A DNA stretch of 64,000 bases, taken from positions 1-64,000 of the forward strand of contig PCBK01000076.1 in assembly GCA_002731275.1 (NCBI GenBank), written 5' to 3'. The position numbers and the translations under genes were made by a program. The notes under the pieces were generated by a model that ran no database searches, was not told the origin of the DNA, and saw nothing but the letters and a program-made list of their open reading frames with translations. This stretch comes from Deltaproteobacteria bacterium. GTDB lineage: Bacteria > Myxococcota_C > UBA6777. This document shows positions 7,011 to 16,015 of the stretch, piece after piece. The number at the start of each line of letters is the position of its first letter. The stretch's first letter is position 1.

Positions 7011-8012
7011 ATGCCACGACCAAAAAAAACAGCAACGCCCAAAAAGACAAGTCGTAAGCCAACGTCCAAACAAAAAGAGCGGACGCAACAAGATACAAAA
7101 GTAGCCAAGGCAAACAAACAAAAGAGCCGCAAACCCAAAGAGACGCCAAAAAAGCAAAGGACGCAAACACCAAAAAAGCAAAGGAAACACGACGCGCCCA
7201 CTTACGTCGATGATCACAAAACGTTTCTCGATCCTCCAAGGAAGCAAAAACCATCGACCTCGTCAAACAAAAAAGAACCCCTCCCCTCGCGTCAAAAGCG
7301 CGGGGCCTGGGGAAAAATCGACAAGTGGCTCACAGCTCTGTTTATCCTCTGTTTGTTTGGCTTTATCGCCGGCGTAATTGGTCTGAATCGCTGGAGTCAG
7401 GGACAAAGTCAACAGCCATTCCATCACTTTGAGACCTCACATCTCCAAGCACGCTTTCACGCCTTTGTTTTGTGGACCAAAAAACGCTTGGGACCCCCCA
7501 ATATAAAAAAACTATCCCTTGGGTTTGAACGCGAAATTCATGCAGCAGCAATTCGCCACAGAATCCCCTCAAGCGCGCTCAAAGCACTGATACGGGTAGA
7601 GTCCAACTTTCGCCCTACCTTGATGGGAAGAAGTGGAAGCATCGGCCTCACACAAATCCTCCCCACATACACACACCCCAAAGAAGTCAAAGGTAACCTG
7701 TTCTACCCACAACCCAATATCCGCGCAGCTGCGATCTACTTGCGAAAACTCCTCGATCAAACCAAAGACCTCTCAAAAGCTGTAGTCCTCTACCACGCCC
7801 GAAACCAAGCGCTGCCACTCAAACAAGTCCAACAAAGTAATTATTTGAGCGCGTTTAACAAAGCACTTTTGAGCTTCCAACATGATCCAGGACAGCATAT
7901 TCGCCAAACATCCAAGAACAGCGCAAATCTGCCAAAGAAAACAAAGCTCAGAAAACGAATTATTCAGGGATTAAAGACGTTGAAGAGGAAGTTGACGAAG
8001 CAATTTCAATAG
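7011..8012 (+). CDS. Membrane-anchored lytic transglycosylase (SLT domain)
   Basis: A 333-residue protein starting at ATG 7011 behind GGAGG; an upstream in-frame ATG (6990) lacks a site. The first 100 residues are extremely Lys/Thr/Gln-rich and presumably cytoplasmic or disordered. A single membrane segment lies near 106-125. The periplasmic part has the goose-lysozyme-like SLT signature: catalytic Glu in RVESNF (about 197), then GSIGLTQILP, then YPQPNIRAAAIYL. These enzymes cleave the MurNAc-GlcNAc bond of peptidoglycan to 1,6-anhydro products. The C-terminal 60 residues are basic. Divergently transcribed from the thioesterase. Confidence 0.87.
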   Translation: MPRPKKTATPKKTSRKPTSKQKERTQQDTKVAKANKQKSRKPKETPKKQRTQTPKKQRKHDAPTYVDDHKTFLDPPRKQKPSTSSNKKEPLPSRQKRGAWGKIDKWLTALFILCLFGFIAGVIGLNRWSQGQSQQPFHHFETSHLQARFHAFVLWTKKRLGPPNIKKLSLGFEREIHAAAIRHRIPSSALKALIRVESNFRPTLMGRSGSIGLTQILPTYTHPKEVKGNLFYPQPNIRAAAIYLRKLLDQTKDLSKAVVLYHARNQALPLKQVQQSNYLSAFNKALLSFQHDPGQHIRQTSKNSANLPKKTKLRKRIIQGLKTLKRKLTKQFQ

Positions 8013-8043
8013 GAAGGGGTGAGGGGAATGTAGCTGCGATACA

Positions 8044-8424
8044 TCAGGGGGCCGGTAACAAATCAACATCGATCACAGTCTCTCGTTCACCAATGACATC
8101 GACTGCAATGCCAACACTCGATTCCCAAGAGATCTCATCTTGTCCTGCGACATCTTCGATGCCAAGGACCTGCATCGAGTAAGTCCCAGAAGCGAGTCCA
8201 GTGATCGCGATTTGACCATTCTCACATGCCACAACTTGATCAGCCAGTCCATCAATGCGCACCACAACATCTTGTACATCAGCAGGACAAAACGCTGCAC
8301 CGTCAAATGTCCAACGTACCAACAAAGAACCTTCATCGACAGGACCCGAAACGATCACGCAGCCGGAGAACAAAACTGCGGAGAAAAGGGACATCATAAC
8401 CAGTGCCATCATTCTTTTTTTCAT
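8044..8424 (-). CDS. Small lipoprotein, unknown function
   Basis: A 126-residue lipoprotein: MKKR start, hydrophobic signal and lipobox LFSGC (Cys 22). AAAGGA seven bases before the ATG supports the start. The mature part is short and beta-rich, with LVRWTFDGAAFCPADVQDVVVRIDG and a later GLASGTYSMQV stretch reminiscent of small carboxypeptidase-regulatory-like or Ig-like beta domains. Two mature Cys may form a disulfide. The gene is convergent with the transglycosylase, 31 bp apart. Confidence 0.7.
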   Translation of the reverse strand: MKKRMMALVMMSLFSAVLFSGCVIVSGPVDEGSLLVRWTFDGAAFCPADVQDVVVRIDGLADQVVACENGQIAITGLASGTYSMQVLGIEDVAGQDEISWESSVGIAVDVIGERETVIDVDLLPAP

Positions 8425-8732
8425 GGGATCTTCCTTTGATTATTCTACAAGGGGAAAAGACGTCGGTGGTAAAGCGTGTTCAAAATTGGGTCCACTCAAC
8501 ACAAACCATCAAACTCGCCTCTGCCTTTTACAAAAGACATGCCAACCTTCCATTCTTAAAAAACGTAAACGATTTCAATGTAAGACGCAAATTGAAGGCA
8601 CAAAAAGAACCCCCAAGTCCACACTCTGTGCGAAAAAGAACCTCCAACGCTGGAGTCCTTTTACTCCACACGCTCTCTCTTGTGCACATTCCATCAAACA
8701 GTCTCGCCAGAACTCTCATACACTCGCTTGTA
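8425..8732. other. Intergenic region without a gene
   Basis: About 308 bp between two minus-strand genes. It contains the AAAGGA site of the small lipoprotein and, at the far end, an imperfect candidate transcript end for the beta-propeller gene: inverted repeat TGGAGT/ACTCCA near 8660-8680, with a T-rich run some 12 bases later. No supported ORF was seen; overlapping plus-strand frames lack ribosome binding sites. Confidence 0.5.
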
Positions 8733-9767
8733 TCAACGCAAAATATGTGGCTTGTACACAACATAGGTATCACGCTGTTTGACAAGCAATAGGCCATCGC
8801 TGGACCAACGGGGATGACTTGCCCCTTTTGCGACAAGTGTTTTTTGTTTCTTTTGGATATTCATCACCCATACTCCAACATGATCGGTATATGCGACCCA
8901 GTCGGAGGAGAAGATGTTTGTGGGTGGCATGTGTGGTTGATGTGCTTGCATCGCCAACAGGATAGGCTTTTTCTTTCCCTTCAAGGGCTTCCAATACACA
9001 CCTGTTGTGCCATTGACGAATGGGGGCTTCTTCACGACAGAGACGTACGCAAGTGATTGCGTATCGCCTGCCCATGTGATCTGTCCACCGACCTTTGCGA
9101 CACGTGCAGCACGAAAGAGCATGTCCACAATCACCACGCCTCCCCCAGAAGGCACGCCTTTTTTGATCAAAAATGGCGTTTTCTGGAAAGCAATCGCGCG
9201 ACCATCACCAGACCAGACAGGCGCAACACCACGACCAAGTATCATCAGACCTTTACGTCTCGACTTCATCGGGTCCCACAGATACATGATCCCCTTAAAT
9301 TCAAAGAGTAGCTTACGAGCGATCGCCGAGTATTGTGGTTTCCACCCAGGGAACAAGATGCTCTTTTTGCCATATCCCCACATCACGATCCCTGACGTGA
9401 CAGGTGTCGGTTTCTTTGGGGCTTTTTTCCCTTTTGGCTTCTTGGAAGCAAACAACACTCCCTTCCAGTTGGGCTGCTTGGGGGGCCCCGCGAACACAGT
9501 CCCGACAGGTCCAAAGCTCGGATAAAACACGAGTGTGCCTTTGGCGATCTGCTTGGAAGCTTTGGTTTTCAAAAAGAACAACGAGAGCGCTCGTGTCTTA
9601 CCACTTCGATGTGAGTAGAGAATCCGTTTTCCGTCGGCGGACCAACGAGCGCCCTCATGACTCCCCTTGACCTTCCACTCTGCGACCTTTGTGACCTTCA
9701 ACGCATACACCTGATGCGGCATCCAGAGCACACATACACACAAACACACCCAAAACAATTTCGCCAT
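8733..9767 (-). CDS. Secreted TolB/PD40-type beta-propeller protein
   Basis: A 344-residue protein from ATG 9767, which has GAGG six bases upstream; ATG 9779 is the alternative. A signal peptide ends near the VYA-LKV junction. The body consists of repeated blades with ARWSADGKRILYS, PVWSGDGRAIAFQ and PRWSSDGLLLV motifs, typical of PD40/TolB-like propellers of about six blades. Such proteins usually mediate protein-protein contacts in the periplasm. It follows the DUF4388 regulator gene by 37 bp and is probably in the same operon. No enzymatic motif is visible. Confidence 0.72.
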   Translation of the reverse strand: MAKLFWVCLCVCVLWMPHQVYALKVTKVAEWKVKGSHEGARWSADGKRILYSHRSGKTRALSLFFLKTKASKQIAKGTLVFYPSFGPVGTVFAGPPKQPNWKGVLFASKKPKGKKAPKKPTPVTSGIVMWGYGKKSILFPGWKPQYSAIARKLLFEFKGIMYLWDPMKSRRKGLMILGRGVAPVWSGDGRAIAFQKTPFLIKKGVPSGGGVVIVDMLFRAARVAKVGGQITWAGDTQSLAYVSVVKKPPFVNGTTGVYWKPLKGKKKPILLAMQAHQPHMPPTNIFSSDWVAYTDHVGVWVMNIQKKQKTLVAKGASHPRWSSDGLLLVKQRDTYVVYKPHILR

Positions 9768-9804
9768 CAGTGACCTCATGTCAAAAAGAAGAGAGGGAGC
9801 TTGC

Positions 9805-11127
9805 TCACACCTCTATCAAACCATCCTTGAGCAGCTTGTACAACGCAGAGCTGACTTCAAAAGCGTTGTGTTTACTAAATTGAAGAATTGTCTGGACAGA
9901 GTTTTGGCCATTGACAAGCGAGTACGTCGCAAGCTCCAGTTGGTTGAGAGAGGGGATAGAGCGTTCTTTATTGAGCTGTCTTGGGATCATGTCAGGCCTG
10001 ATCTTTTGCTCGATTCTCGCCCACTCATCGATCCGACGGATCCCTTCGAACAAAAGCGGCTCCAGTCGCAGTGAGAGTCGCGCTGCCCGTTGCATCTCAG
10101 GCGCATCTGCGGAGAGCCGGAAGAACGAAAAGTGTCCGACATTCCAACGAAGCATCTCGTAAAGCATCTCTGTGCTTTGTTGGAGGAATGCCTTCTCCAG
10201 ATCCTCTTTGCTCAAATAGCCCAACTGGACCAACTCCTCACCAAACTTCATCTGCCCGGAGCGGTGTTGACTGAGAAACCAATCGAGATCATGTGAGCGT
10301 AAATGTCCCATCGAGACGAGGTAGTGACCAAGCTTGAACGCATCCCCCAAATTGTATCCGATCACCTGAGAAACAATCCCATCACACAAGTATGTCTTGA
10401 GCCACTTTTGACCGGAGTGGATCGAGAGGATTCCCGATTGCTTTTGCATGGAGATCATCTGTAACAACTCAGGTGCGGAGATCGCGGTGAGATCACCGCG
10501 CAAAACTTCCACGCCAGGTCGCGCCTTGTCGAGCAGCCGTGAGAAGGATTGTAAAGTCATATCATCGAGTGACTCACGCAGCGACCACCCTGTGATATCG
10601 CCGATCATCGTGGACTTTGTCCGATCAATTCGTTCGACCAACAAGTTTGTGATCTTGGGCCACAACAGCTCGATGATCTCCTCGCGAAGCTGGACAAAGC
10701 GGGGATCTTGATGTGTCGAAGGTGGCGGAAGTAACGAGGAAAAACTTCCGCTGAGCTGCTCGTCTGGTGTCTTCAGTTCGAGCACATTTCGCACAATCTG
10801 CTGCAATTGTCGCGATGTATAAGGTCTCGTAAGCGCCTGATCGACCCACGCAAAGGACGCATCATTTGCAGGCTTTAAGCCGATCAACACAGAAGGATAT
10901 CTCGGGAATGTGGGCTCTTCGAGGAGCGCCTGTACTCCACCGGGACTGATCGCCGCATCGATCAACAGCAACGAAGGCACAAAGGTGTGAAGCGCTCCCA
11001 AAAACTCAGGCACAGATTGCGCAAAATGTAGCGAACAATGGAGTCGCTCAAGCGCCCTACTCAAGAGCTTACATTCGGCTCGATCAGGGACAAGACAGAG
11101 TACACGAATTGAAGTTGATGGATCCAT
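9805..11127 (-). CDS. Receiver-like protein with DUF4388/PATAN domain
   Basis: A 440-residue cytoplasmic protein. Residues 8-120 resemble a response-regulator receiver: SLLLIDAAIS with the candidate phosphoacceptor Asp 57, and a TRPY end where a KP motif is usual, so the fold may be partly degenerate. Residues about 210-330 (LRGDLTAISAPELLQMISMQKQSGILSI) match the DUF4388/PATAN domain common in myxobacterial and cyanobacterial signalling. The remainder is helical, with LGYLSKEDLEKAFLQQ-type segments. It likely links a signal to surface behaviour or transcription. Located upstream of the propeller gene in the same direction. Confidence 0.75.
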   Translation of the reverse strand: MDPSTSIRVLCLVPDRAECKLLSRALERLHCSLHFAQSVPEFLGALHTFVPSLLLIDAAISPGGVQALLEEPTFPRYPSVLIGLKPANDASFAWVDQALTRPYTSRQLQQIVRNVLELKTPDEQLSGSFSSLLPPPSTHQDPRFVQLREEIIELLWPKITNLLVERIDRTKSTMIGDITGWSLRESLDDMTLQSFSRLLDKARPGVEVLRGDLTAISAPELLQMISMQKQSGILSIHSGQKWLKTYLCDGIVSQVIGYNLGDAFKLGHYLVSMGHLRSHDLDWFLSQHRSGQMKFGEELVQLGYLSKEDLEKAFLQQSTEMLYEMLRWNVGHFSFFRLSADAPEMQRAARLSLRLEPLLFEGIRRIDEWARIEQKIRPDMIPRQLNKERSIPSLNQLELATYSLVNGQNSVQTILQFSKHNAFEVSSALYKLLKDGLIEV

Positions 11128-11312
11128 TCAAAACCGTCCAGACAGAGAGAAATAATTCATGCGCAAACATATACCACAAAGACAAATGGGTCGCTGTCAA
11201 AAAGAGAAAGGTTGTACACAAGCGATGCTCTGTCAACAGGACAAACCAAAAAGATATCGGCAGTGTACATAAGCTTATCAACACAACAAGCGCGAAATGT
11301 CGTGGACAGACC

Positions 11313-11341
11313 TTGGCACCTGGACCTACCATGAGTATATG
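11313..11341 (+). promoter_or_regulatory. Sigma-70-type promoter for larE and the CPBP gene
   Basis: TTGGCA (11313-11318) and TATATG (11336-11341) separated by exactly 17 bp. The predicted start near 11348 would give a leader of about 32 nt to the larE start at 11380. Confidence 0.6.
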
Positions 11342-11379
11342 TAGAAGGTGTCGGTTTACTATCACAAGGAATGACATTT

Positions 11380-12225
11380 ATGCTCGAAAAATATAGACGT
11401 TTACAGGAGATACTCGCAGATATCGGACAAGGTGTCGTCGCCTTTTCAGGAGGTTGTGACAGCACCCTGTTGCTGCGTGTCGCTCACGATGTCCTCGGTG
11501 ACAACATCCTCGCGCTTACGGCGAGAAGCCCTTCGATGGCCCCATGGGAACGAGAAGACGCAGAGCGCCTCGCAAGCCTGATCGGTGTCAAACAAATGTG
11601 GGTCGATTCACATGAGATGGAGCGAGAAGAATATCGCGCCAACCCTTCCAATCGATGCTTCTTTTGCAAAGACGAACTCTTCGGGATTGCGATAGAAAAA
11701 GCGGCCACGCTCGATCTTGGGACCGTAATGGACGGCGCAAACTTCGACGACAGAGGAGATCACCGTCCAGGTCGCCTCGCCGCCAAAAAGTACGAGGTCC
11801 GCAGCCCACTCGACGAAGCCGAATTGACAAAAAAAGAGGTACGAGAGCTGTCCAAAGAACTTGGACTCCCCACATGGGACAAACCCGCCATTGCCTGCCT
11901 CGCCTCGCGCTTCCCTTATGGCACCAAGATCACCCGCGAACGTATCGCGAAAGTCACAGAGTGCGAACGCATCTTACGTGAGCTTGGATTTCGACAATTC
12001 AGGGCACGATACCACGACACCATCTTGAGGATTGAGGTCGATCCATCTGAGTTTCCACAGGTAATGGAGACACGGGATACGTTGGTAGAGCGATGCAAAG
12101 AGCAAGGCTTTTTGTACATCGCTTTGGATCTGCAAGGGTATCGCAGTGGGAGCCTCAATGAGGTCCTCAAAGACACCCCCAAACAAGAGGCTGAGGCGCA
12201 ACCAAACGCCTCCAAAGTAGCCTGA
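11380..12225 (+). CDS. larE: ATP-dependent sacrificial sulfur transferase LarE
   Basis: A 281-residue PP-loop protein. The ATP-binding motif SGGCDS is at about 23-28, and the CFFC pair (93, 96) and ACLASRFPYG (Cys about 173) match LarE. In the characterised enzyme a Cys in the equivalent ACL segment donates its sulfur to pyridinium dicarboxylate mononucleotide while making the nickel-pincer cofactor of lactate racemase-type enzymes. The alternative, a NadE/GuaA-like or TtuA-like PP-loop enzyme, is less likely. ATG 11380 is chosen over 11371 because AAGGA lies nine bases before it. No LarB or LarC partner is in the window. Four bases separate it from the downstream protease gene. Confidence 0.9.
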   Translation: MLEKYRRLQEILADIGQGVVAFSGGCDSTLLLRVAHDVLGDNILALTARSPSMAPWEREDAERLASLIGVKQMWVDSHEMEREEYRANPSNRCFFCKDELFGIAIEKAATLDLGTVMDGANFDDRGDHRPGRLAAKKYEVRSPLDEAELTKKEVRELSKELGLPTWDKPAIACLASRFPYGTKITRERIAKVTECERILRELGFRQFRARYHDTILRIEVDPSEFPQVMETRDTLVERCKEQGFLYIALDLQGYRSGSLNEVLKDTPKQEAEAQPNASKVA

Positions 12226-12229
12226 AAGT

Positions 12230-13258
12230 ATGACACGCCGCTCCCGCATCCTCGTTGACGTACTCCTCGTTTACATTTTCACCATCGGCCTGATCAAGCT
12301 GTTCTACGAGCTCCGAACGATCTCCTTCGTCCAACAATACCTCTGGACTGCCGCGATGTTGCTGCAAGTCTACGTCCCCGCGTACATCCTACACAAACGC
12401 CACCTCCCCCTTGCCATCGTAGGATTCCATACAAAACAATGGCAGACGAGTATCAAATGGTGGCTCACCGCTTCTTTGCTCATCCTCACTCCCTCCATCC
12501 TCGGCCATCACTTATGGCAAACGTACAATCACAGACAGCTGCGGACATCGTCACATGCTCATCTACAATTCCCTCGGTGGCTCAAAGGAAAACCACATCG
12601 CCCACCTGTGAAGAATGAAGTGCAGATCTTTGTCCCCCACCGCCGTCCAACATTGACCATCCGATGGGACCGTCCAATCGATGGTGAACTTATAAGTAAC
12701 GGCGAGATCCGCGTGGTTGGTGGTGGGCAGTGGGTGCAAGGCTACGCGATCGGCTCTCACATCAAATTTTCAGGCGCTCTCAAAGGCGAACCTTTGCGTA
12801 TCCAAGTCGATGGAAGTCGACTCACGATGCAGCTCACGAGGGCAGGCAAAGCCATTCCTCTCAAGAATGTCCGAGGCGGTCCACAACGGACGATACTCAC
12901 ACAGAGGACGCTCTTTAAAGACCTCGGATGGCTCTGGCATTTGCTCTTGATCCAGGTGTTGATGGTCGCGCTCCCGGAGGAGTTCTTTTATCGTGGGTAT
13001 CTGCAAACGCGCCTCGAAGCGCTCTGGCCTTCCTCCTACGTACGTGGACTCCCGATCAGCTACGCCAACCTCGTCGTGAGTATTCTGTTCGCCTTTACCC
13101 ACTTTTTGATCGGTCACCAAGTTTACAGGCTCGGCGTTTTTTTTCCCTCTTTGCTCTTTGGTATGATGCGTCAAAAAACGGGATCACTCCTCGCGCCTGT
13201 TCTTTTTCACGCGACAGCCAACATCCTCATGAAGCTACTAGAAGTTTGGTACCATTGA
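12230..13258 (+). CDS. CPBP-family intramembrane glutamic protease with soluble insert
   Basis: A 342-residue membrane protein. Transmembrane segments lie near 8-27, 37-55 and 78-95, followed by a soluble beta-rich insert of about 125 residues (100-225) and a C-terminal membrane block. The CPBP signature is complete: Glu-Glu at 250-251 followed by FFYRG, His in FTHF (about 291) and HATAN (His about 327). CPBP proteases include CAAX-type prenyl proteases, bacteriocin-immunity proteins and the myxosortases proposed to process MYXO-CTERM proteins. A protein with such a tail is encoded at 20.5-24.9 kb, which makes a sorting role attractive but unproven. Starts 4 bp after larE, so probably co-transcribed. 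Confidence 0.82.
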   Translation: MTRRSRILVDVLLVYIFTIGLIKLFYELRTISFVQQYLWTAAMLLQVYVPAYILHKRHLPLAIVGFHTKQWQTSIKWWLTASLLILTPSILGHHLWQTYNHRQLRTSSHAHLQFPRWLKGKPHRPPVKNEVQIFVPHRRPTLTIRWDRPIDGELISNGEIRVVGGGQWVQGYAIGSHIKFSGALKGEPLRIQVDGSRLTMQLTRAGKAIPLKNVRGGPQRTILTQRTLFKDLGWLWHLLLIQVLMVALPEEFFYRGYLQTRLEALWPSSYVRGLPISYANLVVSILFAFTHFLIGHQVYRLGVFFPSLLFGMMRQKTGSLLAPVLFHATANILMKLLEVWYH

Positions 13259-13390
13259 GCTTCAAGGACCGGGGAAAAATTGCAGTTTTGGCTCTCAGAC
13301 GTTACATTCCTCGACAAGAACGTCCACATCTACGTGTGACATATACATGATGATTCCCACAAACCGGACAAGGAGAAAGAAGATTCCGTG

Positions 13391-14365
13391 ATGAAATGGT
13401 TGATAGCGATGATATGTTTGCTTGTCCCGGGGACGGTGTTGGCTTCTATCAAAGTCACCCCCGCAGGTGTCGTCAAAGTGGGCAAGCAACCCAAACAAGT
13501 AGGGATCACTCCAGATGGCAAAAAGGCCTACGTCACCAACTACGGTGGCAAGAGTTACAGCGTGATCTCGATGAAAACATTTAAAGAACTCAAGCGCATT
13601 CATACAGGTGGCGCACCTGTGGAGATGTCTTTCACGCCAGACAAAAAGTACGTGTATATGACTAATTTCACGCCAGCTGAGCTGTGGAAAGTCTCGACCA
13701 AAACGGACAAAATTGTCGTCCGGATCAAGGGTCATTTGTATCCTAAGGGTGTCGCGGTCGCGCCAAATGGCAAGTACGTCTACTTTTCAAGTTGGTGGTG
13801 GCCTTACGGATACTTCGCAAAAGTGAGCGTCAAGACCAACAAAATTGTCCAACAGATCAGAGTCTGGAATCGCCCTCGTGGACTGACCATCTCTCCAGAC
13901 AGCAAATGTATCTACCTGTGTCACTTTGGTGGCCAAGGTGCCAAGAGGGAGAACGAAGGTCTCGCGATCATGTGTGGCGACAAAATGAAGCGCAAGCATA
14001 TGGTATGGACAGGTCGAAACACCAGGCATGTCGCGCTCTCTCCTGATGGTAAGGAAGCGTATGTGTCCAACACAGGTTCAGCCACAATTGCCGTCATAGA
14101 CGCACATACAGGGCGCAAAAAGAAGATCATACGGGTTGGTTCGTGGCCCAAAACCATCGACGTCACAAGCGATGGGAAATATCTATTTAGCGCGAATTAC
14201 CAAGGACGCTCGATGTCCATCGTCGATTTGACAAAGCGCAAAGAGATCAAACGCATTCGATTTAAAGACCGCCTCTCAGGTCTTGACATCGCCCCTGACG
14301 ACTCATATGTCCTCGTCACGGGGTGGGATAAAGGGCAGGTTTGGCGATTCAAGATCACACGTTGA
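13391..14365 (+). CDS. Secreted YVTN-type beta-propeller protein
   Basis: A 324-residue protein with a clear signal peptide (cleavage near VLA-SIK). The mature region is a complete propeller of about seven blades with [45 protein letters not shown] and [13 protein letters not shown] motifs, diagnostic of YVTN/lactonase-like repeats. These proteins are periplasmic or surface binding scaffolds, some with redox or lactonase activity; no catalytic residues can be assigned here. GTG 13388, directly before the ATG, is an alternative start; GGAG lies about 14 bases upstream of it. Confidence 0.8.
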   Translation: MKWLIAMICLLVPGTVLASIKVTPAGVVKVGKQPKQVGITPDGKKAYVTNYGGKSYSVISMKTFKELKRIHTGGAPVEMSFTPDKKYVYMTNFTPAELWKVSTKTDKIVVRIKGHLYPKGVAVAPNGKYVYFSSWWWPYGYFAKVSVKTNKIVQQIRVWNRPRGLTISPDSKCIYLCHFGGQGAKRENEGLAIMCGDKMKRKHMVWTGRNTRHVALSPDGKEAYVSNTGSATIAVIDAHTGRKKKIIRVGSWPKTIDVTSDGKYLFSANYQGRSMSIVDLTKRKEIKRIRFKDRLSGLDIAPDDSYVLVTGWDKGQVWRFKITR

Positions 14366-14462
14366 TGCCGCCGTAAAAAGCACACACCAAACTTGCCGGA
14401 CCACCCCTCCAACCCCCTTCCACTCCATACGCTCTATCCCAACAACGAAAGGTGCCAACATC

Positions 14463-15929
14463 ATGAACGCACTGGCTCAGATTTACAAACACAACCTCGC
14501 ACTACTCACTGATTTATACCAGCTCACAATGGGATACGGCTATTGGCAGGCTGGACTCGCGGAGAAAGAGGCCGCATTCCATCTATTCTTCAGGAAGCAC
14601 CCTTTTGGAGGAGGCTTCTCCGTCGCTTGTGGATTAAGTCAGGCCATCGAATACCTGAAAGATTTTCACTTTACCGAAGAAGATCTTGCCTATCTGTCCA
14701 CGCTCACAGGGAATGATGACAAACCGCTCTTTGATCAGGGTTACCTCGATTACCTCAAAGAGATGACCTTCCAGTGCGACATTGACGCGATCCCAGAAGG
14801 CACAGTCGTCTTTCCTCACGAGCCACTGATCAGAGTCAAAGGTCCTATCATCCAGTGCCAATTGGTCGAAACTGCGCTGCTCTCCATCATCAACTTCCAA
14901 ACACTTGTCGCGACCAAGTCCGCACGGATCTGTCAATCCGCCAAAGGTGATCCGGTCCTCGAATTTGGTCTTCGCCGAGCACAAGGTATCGATGGTGGCC
15001 TCTCCGCGAGCCGTGCCGCGTACATCGGTGGCGTCGCAGCCACCTCAAATGTCCTCGCAGGTAAAATCTTCGACATTCCAGTCAAAGGGACACACGCCCA
15101 CTCTTGGGTCATGTGCTTTGACTCCGAACTTGCCTCTTTCGAGACATACGCCAAAGCCATGCCCAACAACTGCGTCTTTCTCGTCGACACTTACGATACC
15201 ATTCAGGGCGTCAAACACGCCATTGAGATCGGGAAACAGCTCCGCCAGAGCGGTCATGAGATGCTCGGCATCCGGCTGGACTCAGGAGACCTCGCGTATT
15301 TGAGTAACGAAGCTCGCGACCTGCTCGATGAAGCAGGATTTCCTGACGCCAAGATTATCGCGAGCAACGACCTCGACGAATACGTGATCAACAGCCTCAA
15401 ACAACAAGGCGCCACTATCGCCATCTGGGGTGTGGGTACGAGGCTCGCAACAGCACACGAACAACCAGCGCTCGGCGGAGTTTACAAACTCTCGGCGCTC
15501 AGAGACAAAGACGGACAGTGGGAGTACAAGATCAAACTCTCCGAACAATCCATCAAGATATCCAACCCTGGTCTTCAGCAAGTCCGAAGATTCAGTGGTT
15601 CAAACTACTTTATCGCAGACATGCTATACGATGAAGAACTTGGTCCAGATACCAACGTCATCATCGACCCATCGGACAACACCAGACGAAAACACATGAC
15701 CGAGACAGATCCCTTTGAAGACCTGCTTGTCCCTATCTTCCGAGCAGGTTCACTCGTATACGAAGCTCCATCCATCCATGACATTCGGGCTCGCGCACAC
15801 ACACAGCTCGCGACATTCCACAAAGGAATCAAGCGCTTTGTCAACCCACACAGCTACCCCGTTGGGTTGGAGCAACGATTGTACGAGCGTAAAACGGAGT
15901 TGATTTTGAAAGCCAGAGGATTTGCGTAG
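14463..15929 (+). CDS. pncB: Nicotinate phosphoribosyltransferase
   Basis: A 488-residue cytoplasmic enzyme converting nicotinate and PRPP (with ATP hydrolysis) to nicotinate mononucleotide in NAD salvage. Diagnostic stretches are [14 protein letters not shown] at the N terminus, [33 protein letters not shown] and IWGVGTRL, in the usual order, and the length fits the family. ATG 14463 is chosen because GAAAGG lies ahead of it; the frame is open upstream but without a site. No other NAD gene is adjacent. The gene is convergent with the OmpA/TSP3 gene. Confidence 0.95.
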   Translation: MNALAQIYKHNLALLTDLYQLTMGYGYWQAGLAEKEAAFHLFFRKHPFGGGFSVACGLSQAIEYLKDFHFTEEDLAYLSTLTGNDDKPLFDQGYLDYLKEMTFQCDIDAIPEGTVVFPHEPLIRVKGPIIQCQLVETALLSIINFQTLVATKSARICQSAKGDPVLEFGLRRAQGIDGGLSASRAAYIGGVAATSNVLAGKIFDIPVKGTHAHSWVMCFDSELASFETYAKAMPNNCVFLVDTYDTIQGVKHAIEIGKQLRQSGHEMLGIRLDSGDLAYLSNEARDLLDEAGFPDAKIIASNDLDEYVINSLKQQGATIAIWGVGTRLATAHEQPALGGVYKLSALRDKDGQWEYKIKLSEQSIKISNPGLQQVRRFSGSNYFIADMLYDEELGPDTNVIIDPSDNTRRKHMTETDPFEDLLVPIFRAGSLVYEAPSIHDIRARAHTQLATFHKGIKRFVNPHSYPVGLEQRLYERKTELILKARGFA

Positions 15930-16015
15930 GCAAGAACGATAGGGTTTCTCTTTGGGGATGTTGCTCTTTGCGGGGAGGGGCTATGTGTGACTTGGAAAAC
16001 TTTGGTGGAGATCGT

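Noticed and set aside
8255-8792. Two plus-strand frames between the small lipoprotein and the propeller gene
   Set aside because: No ribosome binding site, odd composition, and overlap with both flanking genes on the opposite strand.
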